34,833 bases of DNA. Origin: Candidatus Cryptobacteroides faecihippi (GTDB lineage Bacteria > Bacteroidota > Bacteroidia > Bacteroidales > UBA932). The notes beneath the pieces were generated by a model. That model searched no databases. It saw only the letters and a list, made by a program, of their open reading frames with translations, and had not been told where the DNA came from. The position numbers and the translations under genes were made by a program. Below, piece after piece: positions 26,089 through 34,353 of this stretch. Location of the stretch: the NCBI GenBank assembly GCA_018066065.1, contig JAGHSC010000072.1, forward strand, positions 1 to 34,833. Reading direction: 5' to 3'. The stretch's first letter is position 1. Each line of letters begins with the position of its first letter.

Positions 26089-26208
26089 TTTGGATATTTG
26101 CCTTTTTTTGCTTTACTTTGCACGGATTACCCGGACCATCTTGCGTCCAGGCAATCGGACAAAGGTTAGATTTACAAGTGTTAACTTTATAACTATTAAT
26201 TAATTACT

Positions 26209-26460
26209 ATGACTGGAGAAGAAATCGTAAAGCAGGTCAAAGCTATCATCGTTGACAAGCTTGGCGTTGAAGAATCAGAGGTTACTGAGACCGCTAATTT
26301 CACCAATGATCTCGGTGCAGACTCTCTTGACACTGTAGAGCTTCTTATGGAGTTCGAAAGAGTATTCGGTATCAAGATTCCAGATGAGGAGACCGCTACC
26401 ATCGCAACCGTTCAGGATGCTATCGACAAGGTTTCTGCCAAGCTCGCTGAGAAGGAGTAA
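26209..26460 (+). CDS. acpP: Acyl carrier protein
   Basis: 83 aa; [32 protein letters not shown] with the phosphopantetheine DSL site. Confidence 0.97.
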   Translation: MTGEEIVKQVKAIIVDKLGVEESEVTETANFTNDLGADSLDTVELLMEFERVFGIKIPDEETATIATVQDAIDKVSAKLAEKE

Positions 26461-26480
26461 TTCCTGCTTGAATGAATCTG

Positions 26481-26517
26481 AAAAAAGCCTCGGACATTGT
26501 CCGGGGCTTTCCTTTTT
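26481..26517 (+). terminator. Rho-independent terminator after acpP
   Basis: AAAAAAGCCTCGGAC-att-GTCCGGGGCTTTCCTTTTT: 9-bp stem with one wobble and flanking A/T tracts; possibly bidirectional. Confidence 0.85.
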
Positions 26518-26535
26518 CATGTATGTCGGCGAGAC

Positions 26536-28146
26536 TTATTCCTTTGGAATCGCGAAGGTGACCTTGATGGTAGGCTTCCTGCCTTCTGACTTCGGTCCGT
26601 TGAGCGTGGCGCAGTAGTAGTGGTCCTTGTCGAGCTCTGCCTCGGTGGTCGAGGTCGTTGCAGATGAGGATGCGTACTGTGCCATCATCATGTAGCTGTA
26701 GTAGTTGCTGAAACTGCTTCCGTAGCCGCCGTAGCCACCGCCGTAGCCGCCGTAACCACCGTAGCCACCTCCGTAGAGGGAGTTGTAGTAGGAGTAGTAG
26801 GCAAGCTGCTGGTAGTAGTCGGCCATCTCTCCAGCCTGTGAGTTGTAGTTGGTCTTCACCGCGTACCACATGATCAGGAACCATACGTCGTACCTGGAGT
26901 AGTCCACATCATCCTTGAGCCTGATGATCTGCTGGACGTGATGGGTGATGTCAGGAGCGTACTCGCAGTTGGATCTGTCGATGTCTCCCTGGTTCTCGGA
27001 TGCAACGCTGGCGTCGGTGAGACCGGCGTAGGTGACGGTCTTGTTCGCCCTGATCTTGATCGTAGGGCTGAGGTTCTTGGGGAACCTGTACATTGTGGTG
27101 TAGTCCTCCGGGAAGGTGAATGGAAGCGTGATGGTTGCCTTTGTGATGAGGGTGGTGGCAGGATTGCCGCCGCGCCTTTCAATCTCCTTGTTCACGAGTT
27201 CCTTGATCTCGCTTGACGGAACCATCGGCTTGATGCCGCTTCCTCCTTCGATGTAGATCCTGTCCGTTGCCTTTCCTTCAAATTTCCCGCTTCTTTCATG
27301 GTAGTCCACATTGAAGACATACTGTGAAGGGAGAGTCTTCTTGTTCATCAGCGAGTCGAGATTCTGGAGCTTGACAGGGCTGAAGTAGAACATCAGCAGG
27401 GAATCCTTCCTTACACCGTTGTATTCAGAGTTGAAGTAGAGGACGGCATAGTTGTCCTTTCTCGTCACGCTTCCGTTGACTGACTGCATGATGTCGAAGT
27501 CGAACATGTTGATTCGTCCTCCGTTCCCGGCAGGATCCTCGGTGCAGAGGTAGATTCCCGGGAACTTCTTCGTGTAGGTGTCGATGTTCTTCTTGTCCTC
27601 CTGGAGTATGTCGAAGTACTTCTTTCCGTACTCTTCGGTGAAGTCGAAGACGAGGGAGTCCTTTCCGTTGACTACAGGGACGCCCCTTGTGATTCTCTTG
27701 CTGCCGAGCTTGATCTTGGACTGTGAGAAGTAGGTCTTGCTGTCGATCGGCTCGAGGAGGTCGTAGACATTGACATTCTGGAGGATGTTCTGCTGGCTCT
27801 TGTCTGCGACGGAAGTCGAGTCAAGCCCGCATCTGAACTTGAATCTCTTGAACTTCGGATTCTTGCCGAAGTCGAATGTGTCAAGCACCGGTACCATCGT
27901 GACGACGCTGCCCCTGGTCGTGAGACCGTAGACATCGTCGCGGATCGATCCGAAGGTGATTCGCTTTGAGGAATAGGCGGAGAGGCTGTCCACAGAACCC
28001 ATGCAGATCTCCTCGAGAGGAATCTCTGCGGAGTAGATGTCATACTTATGGTTGGTGGAGATGAGGTCGCCTCCAAGTTTTTCGTTGACGCTGACGCATG
28101 ACATGATGCTCATGGCAAGCGCAGCAGCTATGATAAGCTTCTTCAT
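26536..28146 (-). CDS. DUF4270 family lipoprotein with Gly/Tyr-rich C-terminal tract
   Basis: 536 aa; lipobox AMSIMSC; followed upstream by a GT5-like gene as commonly seen for DUF4270; C-terminal LYGGGYGGYGGYGGGYGGYGSSF. Confidence 0.75.
   Translation of the reverse strand: MKKLIIAAALAMSIMSCVSVNEKLGGDLISTNHKYDIYSAEIPLEEICMGSVDSLSAYSSKRITFGSIRDDVYGLTTRGSVVTMVPVLDTFDFGKNPKFKRFKFRCGLDSTSVADKSQQNILQNVNVYDLLEPIDSKTYFSQSKIKLGSKRITRGVPVVNGKDSLVFDFTEEYGKKYFDILQEDKKNIDTYTKKFPGIYLCTEDPAGNGGRINMFDFDIMQSVNGSVTRKDNYAVLYFNSEYNGVRKDSLLMFYFSPVKLQNLDSLMNKKTLPSQYVFNVDYHERSGKFEGKATDRIYIEGGSGIKPMVPSSEIKELVNKEIERRGGNPATTLITKATITLPFTFPEDYTTMYRFPKNLSPTIKIRANKTVTYAGLTDASVASENQGDIDRSNCEYAPDITHHVQQIIRLKDDVDYSRYDVWFLIMWYAVKTNYNSQAGEMADYYQQLAYYSYYNSLYGGGYGGYGGYGGGYGGYGSSFSNYYSYMMMAQYASSSATTSTTEAELDKDHYYCATLNGPKSEGRKPTIKVTFAIPKE
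26720..26778 (-). repeat. Low-complexity repeat encoding (GGY)n
   Basis: Runs of ccgtagccgccgtagccaccgccgtagccgccgtaaccaccgtagccacctccgtag, encoding YGGGYGGYGGYGGGYGGYG on the minus strand. Confidence 0.85.
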
Positions 28147-28152
28147 GTTTGC

Positions 28153-28971
28153 TTACAACTGTTGATAGAACCCGTCGTACTCCTTGACATAGGTGCCGTC
28201 TTCCATCGAACCTGCGTTGAAATCAAGGGTAGGGATTCCGAGACCCTTGCAGAAGTCGATGAGCTCAGGCTTCACGTCTTCGGCTCCGAAGATGACTCCG
28301 TCGGAGTACTGAGCGGCGAGTTTCGCAAGATTTGTGCCATCGGGAATCTCCGATGGCTGAATGTCCTCCGGCTTGATTCCACCGAATGGGATCGCATCCT
28401 TGAATGATGCCGGGAACTTTTCGTCCGGGATGTCATTGTACAGGGATGTCACTATCTTGCTGTCGGCGAAGATCGGATCTCCGCTGTAGGCTTTCTTGAG
28501 GTAAAGAGGGAGGAGATGCGAAATCCAGCCCTGGCAGTGGATGACGTCAGGGGCCCAGCGGAGCTTCTTGACGGTCTCGAGGACGCCCCTTGCGAAGAAG
28601 ATGGCCCTCAGCCCGTTGTCCTCGAAGAACTTTCCATCCGCGTCGAAGGTGATCTGCTTGCGGCGGAAGAAATCGTCGTTGTCGATGAAGTAGACCTGGA
28701 TCCTTGCGGAGGCGATCGAAGCCACCTTGATGACAAGAGGCCTGTCGACATCACCCACGATGATGTTCATGCCGGACAGCCTGATCACTTCATGAAGCTG
28801 ATTCTTCCTGTCGTTGATGCATCCGTACCTCGGCATGAAGGCTCTGATTTCCTTCTTCTGCTCCTGGATGCCTTGTGGAAGAAGCCTTCCCACCTTTGCG
28901 ATCGGAGTCTCAGGCAGGAACGGCATTATTTCAGAATTGACGAAAAGTACTCTTTTGACAGGATTTCCCAT
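28153..28971 (-). CDS. Glycogen/starch synthase catalytic-domain-like protein (GT5 N-terminal half only)
   Basis: 272 aa from MGNPVKRVLFVNSEIMPFLPETPIAKVGRLLPQGIQ; RAFMPRYGCINDRKNQLHEV; WAPDVIHCQGWISHLLPLYLKKAY as in GT5, but the protein stops without the C-terminal GT-B domain. Confidence 0.8.
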   Translation of the reverse strand: MGNPVKRVLFVNSEIMPFLPETPIAKVGRLLPQGIQEQKKEIRAFMPRYGCINDRKNQLHEVIRLSGMNIIVGDVDRPLVIKVASIASARIQVYFIDNDDFFRRKQITFDADGKFFEDNGLRAIFFARGVLETVKKLRWAPDVIHCQGWISHLLPLYLKKAYSGDPIFADSKIVTSLYNDIPDEKFPASFKDAIPFGGIKPEDIQPSEIPDGTNLAKLAAQYSDGVIFGAEDVKPELIDFCKGLGIPTLDFNAGSMEDGTYVKEYDGFYQQL

Positions 28972-29062
28972 TTTTATTATATATGTCTCACAAAAGTAAG
29001 AATTTTTTTTGATATTTCGATATTTCATTATCTTTGAACCCAATTTGGAGTAATGTGCAATT

Positions 29063-29941
29063 ATGGCAGAAGGGGAAAGCAGATTGATCAGAAGAAGACT
29101 CGTAGGGTCATGGCTGTCCACCGTCATCAGCATAAGCCTTGTCCTGCTCCTCGTCGGTGTTGCCAGCCTGCTGCTTGTCAATGCGAAGGGGGTCTCTGAC
29201 TATTTCAAGGAGAACATGCAGGTCTCAGTGCTCATGAAGACTGATGTCGATGAGGCGGAAACGGCTGAGTTCCAGGCTGTTCTGGACTCAATGCCTTGTG
29301 TCAGGAGCACATCGCTGGTCTCCAGGGAGCAGGGCATGAAGGAAATGTCCGACCTGCTCGGCGAAGACTTCCTCAATGTCTTCGAGGCATCTCCGATCCC
29401 GGTGTCCATCGACGTCTCGCTGAAGGCAGACTATGTCTCCGCCGAAAGCATCGAGGCAGCGAAGAAGCAGATCCTTGAATATCCAATCGTGGACGAGGTG
29501 GTCTACCAGCAGTCCCTTGTCGACAAGCTGAACACAAACCTTGGAAAGATTTCCCTGGTCCTCGGCGTGCTGATCGTCCTCCTGCTTTTCATCTCCTATG
29601 TCCTCATCAACAACACCGTCAGACTGAATGTCTTCTCGAAGAGATTCACCATCCACACGATGAAGCTGGTGGGCGCTACAAAGGGGTTCATCCGTGGACC
29701 GTTCCTCGTACAGAGCATATTCCAGGGACTTTTCTCCTCGCTGGTCGCCATCCTGATACTTCTGGCCATCCTGTTCTTCATCAGGAAGGAGTTCGTGCAG
29801 CTCTTCGAAGTCTTCAGCCTCGACCTTCTGCTGGTCGTGATGGGAATCGTGGTCGTCAGCGGAGTGCTGATCTGCCTTGTGAGCACGTTCTTTGTTGTCG
29901 GCAGGCTCGTGTCCCTGTCCAAGGACGAACTTTATTGTTGA
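29063..29941 (+). CDS. ftsX: Cell division protein FtsX (permease-like)
   Basis: 292 aa; N-terminal TM, periplasmic FKENMQVSVLMKTDVDEAETAEFQAVLDSMPCVRSTSLVSREQGMKEM, three C-terminal TMs with NNTVRLNVFSKRFTIHTMKLVGATKGFIRGPFL. Confidence 0.93.
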   Translation: MAEGESRLIRRRLVGSWLSTVISISLVLLLVGVASLLLVNAKGVSDYFKENMQVSVLMKTDVDEAETAEFQAVLDSMPCVRSTSLVSREQGMKEMSDLLGEDFLNVFEASPIPVSIDVSLKADYVSAESIEAAKKQILEYPIVDEVVYQQSLVDKLNTNLGKISLVLGVLIVLLLFISYVLINNTVRLNVFSKRFTIHTMKLVGATKGFIRGPFLVQSIFQGLFSSLVAILILLAILFFIRKEFVQLFEVFSLDLLLVVMGIVVVSGVLICLVSTFFVVGRLVSLSKDELYC

Positions 29942-29948
29942 TCTGATT

Positions 29949-30206
29949 ATGGCAAAAACTGAGAATACAAACATGGCAACCACTCGCAAGGGCCTGTGGT
30001 TCCTGATCATGGGACTTGTCGTCATGGTCTCCGGATTCATCCTCATGATGGGCGGAGCGCCGAAGGACCCGGCAGTCTTCAACTGGAACATCTTCGATTT
30101 CAGGAGGCTTGTGGCTGCTCCTTCCGTCATCATCTGCGGTGTCGTCATCATGATGGTTGCCATCATGTACCGTCCGTCGGCTTCTGAGAAGGAGGAGACG
30201 AAATGA
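29949..30206 (+). CDS. DUF3098 family small membrane protein
   Basis: 85 aa MAKTENTNMATTRKGLWFLIMGLVVMVSGFILMMGGAPKDPAVFNWNIFDFRRLVAAPSVIICGVVIMMVAIM, located between ftsX and uppP as in other Bacteroidota. Confidence 0.85.
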   Translation: MAKTENTNMATTRKGLWFLIMGLVVMVSGFILMMGGAPKDPAVFNWNIFDFRRLVAAPSVIICGVVIMMVAIMYRPSASEKEETK

Positions 30207-31024
30207 GCTGGATACAGGCTTTGCTCCTTGGACTCGTCCAGGGACTGACCGAGTTCCTGCCTGTCAGCTCCAGCGGTCATCTGATGATCGCCCGCGAAAT
30301 GCTGGGCGTTGACGGGGAAGGTTTCCTGGACTTCACGGTGACTGTCCATCTTGCGACCGTCCTGAGTACCCTGATCGTTTTCTGGAAGCCGATCTGCAGG
30401 ATCATCGCGGGACTTTTCAAGTTCCGTCTCAACGACGAGACCGACTATGCGTTCAAGATCATAGTGTCGATGATTCCGGTCGGAATCGTCGGTCTGCTCT
30501 TCAAGGACCAGGTCGAAGCCCTCTTCGGGGATTCACTTACTACCGTGGCTGTCTGCCTGTCCATCACCGCGGTCCTGCTTTTCTTCTCTGACTTTGCCGG
30601 ATCGAGGAAAGCCGAGACTTCCGCCGAGACCGGCCACCGCAACGGAATCTCATATCTGCAGGCCTTCCTGGTCGGATGCGGCCAGGCGCTTGCCGTCGCT
30701 CCAGGCCTTTCCCGCTCGGGCACCACGATCGCTACCGGACTCCTCAGCGGTGTGAAGAGGGATGTCATGGCGCAGTTCTCCTTCCTGATGGTGCTTGCGC
30801 CGATCATCGGAGAACAGCTTCTGGACCTTCTTGATGTCGTCCAGGGCGAGGCTGTGTTCGGATCCGGGATCGGGGCTTCCTGCCTCGCTGCCGGCTTCAT
30901 CGCCGCCTTCATTTCCGGCCTTTTCGCATGCAAGGTGATGATTGCCATCGTGAGGAAGGCCAAGCTTTCATGGTTCGCGCTCTACTGCGTCGCAGTCGCT
31001 GCGCTCCTCTTCATCTTTGCCTGA
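30203..31024 (+). CDS. uppP: Undecaprenyl-diphosphatase
   Basis: GLVQGLTEFLPVSSSGHLMIA and APGLSRSGTTIATGLLSGVKRD motifs. Confidence 0.96.
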   Translation: MSWIQALLLGLVQGLTEFLPVSSSGHLMIAREMLGVDGEGFLDFTVTVHLATVLSTLIVFWKPICRIIAGLFKFRLNDETDYAFKIIVSMIPVGIVGLLFKDQVEALFGDSLTTVAVCLSITAVLLFFSDFAGSRKAETSAETGHRNGISYLQAFLVGCGQALAVAPGLSRSGTTIATGLLSGVKRDVMAQFSFLMVLAPIIGEQLLDLLDVVQGEAVFGSGIGASCLAAGFIAAFISGLFACKVMIAIVRKAKLSWFALYCVAVAALLFIFA

Positions 31025-31035
31025 CCCTTTCCTGA

Positions 31036-31794
31036 ATGGCGGAACGTACTCTTGCATATTTCGTCTCTGACGTGCACCTTGGGCTCGATGTCAACGATCC
31101 GGCCGGCAGGGAGGCACGTTTCGTTGAGTTCCTCCAGTCCATCCCCAAGGACAGGACGAAGGCCTTGTACATGCTGGGAGACATCTGGGATTTCTGGTAC
31201 GAGTACCGTGATGTCGTCCCGAAGGGGTACGTGAGGGTCTTCGCATCGCTTATGGACCTGATCGCCGGCGGGGTGGAAGTGTACTTCTTCCAGGGCAACC
31301 ATGACATCTGGTGCTACAGCTATTTCGAGGAGATGGGAATCCGCGTGCTCAGGCAGCCTTATGTCGCCGATCTGGGGGGCGTGAGGATCTGCATGGGACA
31401 TGGGGACGGGCTCGGCCCCGGAGACACCTTCTACAAGATCATGCGCGCGGCGTTCCACAGCCGTTTCCTCCAGGTTCTTTTCAGCATGCTCCATCCTTGG
31501 CTGGCTTTCCGCCTCGGCACCGGATGGTCGAAGAAGAGCCGCCTCGCCAAGAACTTTGAATATTCATTCAGAGGGGAGAGCGAACCACTGTGGCAGTTCG
31601 CGGTGGATTTCGCGGCGAAGGAAAAGGTTGACTGCTTCATCTTCGGGCACTATCATGCCGGAACCGACATGACTCTTCCTTCAGGGGCGAGGTTCATGCT
31701 CCTGAGCGACTGGGTGAGGCCTCAGTCCTCGAACTGGATCCTGTTCGACTTGACGACCGGATGCTTCGGCATCTCCCAGAAGATCGAGAAGTAG
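31036..31794 (+). CDS. lpxH: UDP-2,3-diacylglucosamine diphosphatase (LpxH-like metallophosphoesterase)
   Basis: FVSDVHLG, LGDIWDFWYEYRDVVPKGY, FFQGNHDIW, CMGHGDGLGPGDTFYKIMR, FGHYHAG. Confidence 0.85.
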   Translation: MAERTLAYFVSDVHLGLDVNDPAGREARFVEFLQSIPKDRTKALYMLGDIWDFWYEYRDVVPKGYVRVFASLMDLIAGGVEVYFFQGNHDIWCYSYFEEMGIRVLRQPYVADLGGVRICMGHGDGLGPGDTFYKIMRAAFHSRFLQVLFSMLHPWLAFRLGTGWSKKSRLAKNFEYSFRGESEPLWQFAVDFAAKEKVDCFIFGHYHAGTDMTLPSGARFMLLSDWVRPQSSNWILFDLTTGCFGISQKIEK

Positions 31795-32432
31795 AGTTCG
31801 TCGAATTCACCCCTTTCCCATTTCTCGACCAGGTACTCTGTCATCCTGTCTTCCCCTTCTGCGTCGTAGGGGCTCTTGAGGTCGTTGCCGAAGATCTTGG
31901 CTATCCCTTGCCAGAAGCCTGCCGTGATGGCGTTCTTGTAGTCTCTGATGATCTTGTAGGACGAACGCCCTATCTCCCTGTCGATCAGTCTGATGAGCAG
32001 CTTTCCCTGGGAGACTGTCATGTTCCGCAGAGGTTTCTCGTAGATTGAGAAAAGCTCCTTCTGCATCTGGTTGATGTACTTTTCCTTCTTCCCTCTGCGC
32101 AGGGAGTTCGCCGCGATGTGGTCATCGACTTCCTGTGTCAGGCCTTTCGCCACGAGCGCGTACGGGTAGACCTTGTTGAAGTTGTAGACGAGCTTGTAGT
32201 AGTTCCTGAGGTCGCCTTTCTTTCCCTTGTGCCCTTTTGGGAACACCCAGACCGGGTTGATGCTGTCGTAGTACACAGTGTCCCTGCCCTCGACCCTGTA
32301 GCCCAGGTAGCCGGATTTCCCGGAAAGTGCGGTTCCGGGCATGGCTTCCCTTTCCTGCGCGGGGAGCGATGCTGCCGCCAGGAGGAGAGCCAGGGCACAG
32401 AGGATGAGCCGGTATGCGTGTGTACTTTTCAT
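31722..32432 (-). CDS. DUF4294 family secreted protein
   Basis: Start MKSTHAYRLILCALALLLAAASLPAQ at 32432; DTVYYDSINPVWVFPKGHKGKKGDLRNYYKLVYNFNKVYPYALVAK. Converges with and overlaps the lpxH 3' end. Confidence 0.8.
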   Translation of the reverse strand: MKSTHAYRLILCALALLLAAASLPAQEREAMPGTALSGKSGYLGYRVEGRDTVYYDSINPVWVFPKGHKGKKGDLRNYYKLVYNFNKVYPYALVAKGLTQEVDDHIAANSLRRGKKEKYINQMQKELFSIYEKPLRNMTVSQGKLLIRLIDREIGRSSYKIIRDYKNAITAGFWQGIAKIFGNDLKSPYDAEGEDRMTEYLVEKWERGEFDELYFSIFWEMPKHPVVKSNRIQFED

Positions 32433-32437
32433 CTTTG

Positions 32438-32445
32438 CAAAAGTA
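32438..32445 (-). promoter_or_regulatory. -7 element TACTTTTG, 5 nt upstream of the DUF4294 start codon
   Basis: Minus strand GAG-TACTTTTG-CAAAG-ATG. Confidence 0.45.
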
Positions 32446-32605
32446 CTCATTTCCTTGAGAAAATTATGCCAGTGAGATAGCATGTTTTTGCTCGTGTCGA
32501 AACTGCGGGTAAAAACTTTTTCACATAATTCGCAAATGCTTGAAAATGAAAATTTTCGCATGTGAATATTCGTGTCTAAAAACTGCAGAAATTTTTGAAA
32601 ATGTG

Positions 32606-32635
32606 TTTGAAATTCGTGTTTTTTTGCTAACTTTG
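32606..32635 (+). promoter_or_regulatory. Promoter of the rplP ribosomal operon: TTTG-N18-TAACTTTG
   Basis: TTTG 32606..32609, TAACTTTG 32628..32635; about 88 nt from the -7 element to the rplP ATG at 32724. Confidence 0.65.
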
Positions 32636-32723
32636 CAATCCCAAATTCTAGGGACTATTAGCTTAAGACGCTGATAATCAACTAGTTTTGGAAAATTTGG
32701 AGATTTATTAAAGTAATACAGCA

Positions 32724-33143
32724 ATGTTACAACCAAAGAAAACTAAGTTCAGAAGAGAACAAAAGAACGTGATGAAGGGCATGGCCCAGAGAGGAAATCA
32801 GCTCGCGTTCGGTTCCTTCGGTCTCAAGACCCTCGAGAACTGCTGGATCACAGCGCAGCAGATTGAGTCTGCTCGTCAGGCTATTTCACGTTGTATGAAC
32901 CGTGAGGGACAGATCTGGATCAGGATCTTCCCGGTCAAGCCTTTCACTGCCAAGCCACTCGATACCCGTATGGGTAAGGGTAAGGGTGATCCTCAGGGCT
33001 TCGTAGCTCCTGTAACCCCAGGACGTATCCTCTTCGAGGCTGACGGTGTATCTCTCGCAGTCGCAAAGGAAGCAATGCGTCTCGCTTCCCACAAGCTCCC
33101 AATCGCCACCAAGTTCGTGGTCCGCAGGGATTATGTTGAATAA
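32724..33143 (+). CDS. rplP: 50S ribosomal protein L16
   Basis: [88 protein letters not shown]. Confidence 0.98.
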   Translation: MLQPKKTKFRREQKNVMKGMAQRGNQLAFGSFGLKTLENCWITAQQIESARQAISRCMNREGQIWIRIFPVKPFTAKPLDTRMGKGKGDPQGFVAPVTPGRILFEADGVSLAVAKEAMRLASHKLPIATKFVVRRDYVE

Positions 33144-33161
33144 TTTAATGGAGAAATGAAT

Positions 33162-33359
33162 ATGAAAACATCTGAAGTACGCGAAATGTCGATCGCTGAT
33201 CTCCGTGACCGCATCCAGGTTGAGAAGAACAGGCTTGACACAATGAAGCTCAATCACGCCATCTCTCCATTGGAGGACACATCAGAATTCAAGAAAGTCA
33301 GAAAGGATATCGCTCGCATGCTGACGATCCTCGCTGAGAAAGAAAATGAACAGAAATAA
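33162..33359 (+). CDS. rpmC: 50S ribosomal protein L29
   Basis: [57 protein letters not shown]. Confidence 0.95.
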   Translation: MKTSEVREMSIADLRDRIQVEKNRLDTMKLNHAISPLEDTSEFKKVRKDIARMLTILAEKENEQK

Positions 33360-33370
33360 TCAGTTGTCTT

Positions 33371-33625
33371 ATGGAAAGAAATCTTCGTAAGGAAAGAATC
33401 GGCGTAGTGGTCAGCAACAAGATGGACAAGACTATCGTAGTTGCATGCGAGACCAAGAAGGCGCATCCTCTCTACGGTAAGTTCATCAAGCAGACCACCA
33501 AGTATGTGGCTGCTGACGAAAAGAACGAGTGCAGCGAAGGCGATACTGTACGCATTATGGAAACCCGTCCTCTCAGCAAGACCAAGAGGTGGAGATTAGT
33601 AGAAATCGTTGAAAAAGTCAAATAA
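33371..33625 (+). CDS. rpsQ: 30S ribosomal protein S17
   Basis: [82 protein letters not shown]. Confidence 0.97.
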   Translation: MERNLRKERIGVVVSNKMDKTIVVACETKKAHPLYGKFIKQTTKYVAADEKNECSEGDTVRIMETRPLSKTKRWRLVEIVEKVK

Positions 33626-33627
33626 TC

Positions 33628-33993
33628 ATGATACAGCAGGAAACACGTTTACAGGTTGCCGACAACAGCGGTGCAAAGGAGGTCCTCTGCATCCGTGTGC
33701 TTGGCGGTACCCATCACAGATATGCGACTGTAGGTGACCAGATCGTTGTTGCCATCAAGAGCGCAATCCCTGGCGGCGACGCAAAGAAGGGAACCGTCTC
33801 CAAGGCAGTCGTTGTCCGTACAAAGAAGGAAGTCCGCAGGGCTGACGGATCATACATCCGTTTCGATGACAATGCATGCGTTCTTCTGAACGGTGCAGGC
33901 GAGCTTCGCGGAACACGTATCTTCGGCCCTGTGGCCAGAGAGCTTCGTGAGAATTACATGAAAATTGTTTCACTGGCACCTGAGGTCCTTTAA
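33628..33993 (+). CDS. rplN: 50S ribosomal protein L14
   Basis: [50 protein letters not shown]. Confidence 0.98.
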   Translation: MIQQETRLQVADNSGAKEVLCIRVLGGTHHRYATVGDQIVVAIKSAIPGGDAKKGTVSKAVVVRTKKEVRRADGSYIRFDDNACVLLNGAGELRGTRIFGPVARELRENYMKIVSLAPEVL

Positions 33994-34005
33994 TCATTGA
34001 GAATC

Positions 34006-34353
34006 ATGAAGAAGTTACACATTAAGAAAGGTGACACAGTGTATGTAAACGCTGGTAATGACAAGGGTAAGACCGGCAAGATCCTCAGCGTTATCGTTGA
34101 CGAGGATCGCGTTGTCGTAGAAGGCGTCAATGTTGTCAGCAAGCATACCAAGCCAAACGCCAAGCAGCCTCAGGGCGGCATCGTCAAGCAGGAAGCTCCT
34201 ATTCACATCTCGAATGTTCAGCTCATCGACCCTGCAGACAACAAGCCAACAAGAGTAGGCTACAAGTTCGTGGACGGTAAGAAGGTCCGCTACGCTAAGA
34301 AATCAGGAGAGGAGATCAAGCAATTATGGCAAAGAAAGCAACAACTCCAGTAG
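34006..34353 (+). CDS. rplX: 50S ribosomal protein L24
   Basis: [74 protein letters not shown] at 34006 preferred over the TTG at 33997. Confidence 0.96.
   Translation: MKKLHIKKGDTVYVNAGNDKGKTGKILSVIVDEDRVVVEGVNVVSKHTKPNAKQPQGGIVKQEAPIHISNVQLIDPADNKPTRVGYKFVDGKKVRYAKKSGEEIKQLWQRKQQLQ

Noticed and set aside
26121-26208. acpP leader considered as a riboswitch
   Set aside because: Only a weak GTCC...GGAC pairing was visible; no recognised aptamer core.
26720-26778. Short-period repeat considered as a CRISPR-like array
   Set aside because: Period is only 6-12 nt with no spacers; it is an in-frame GGY coding repeat.
29288-30349. 353-aa minus-strand ORF over ftsX and DUF3098
   Set aside because: Antisense to well-supported ftsX/DUF3098; His/Asp/Gln-rich artefact composition.
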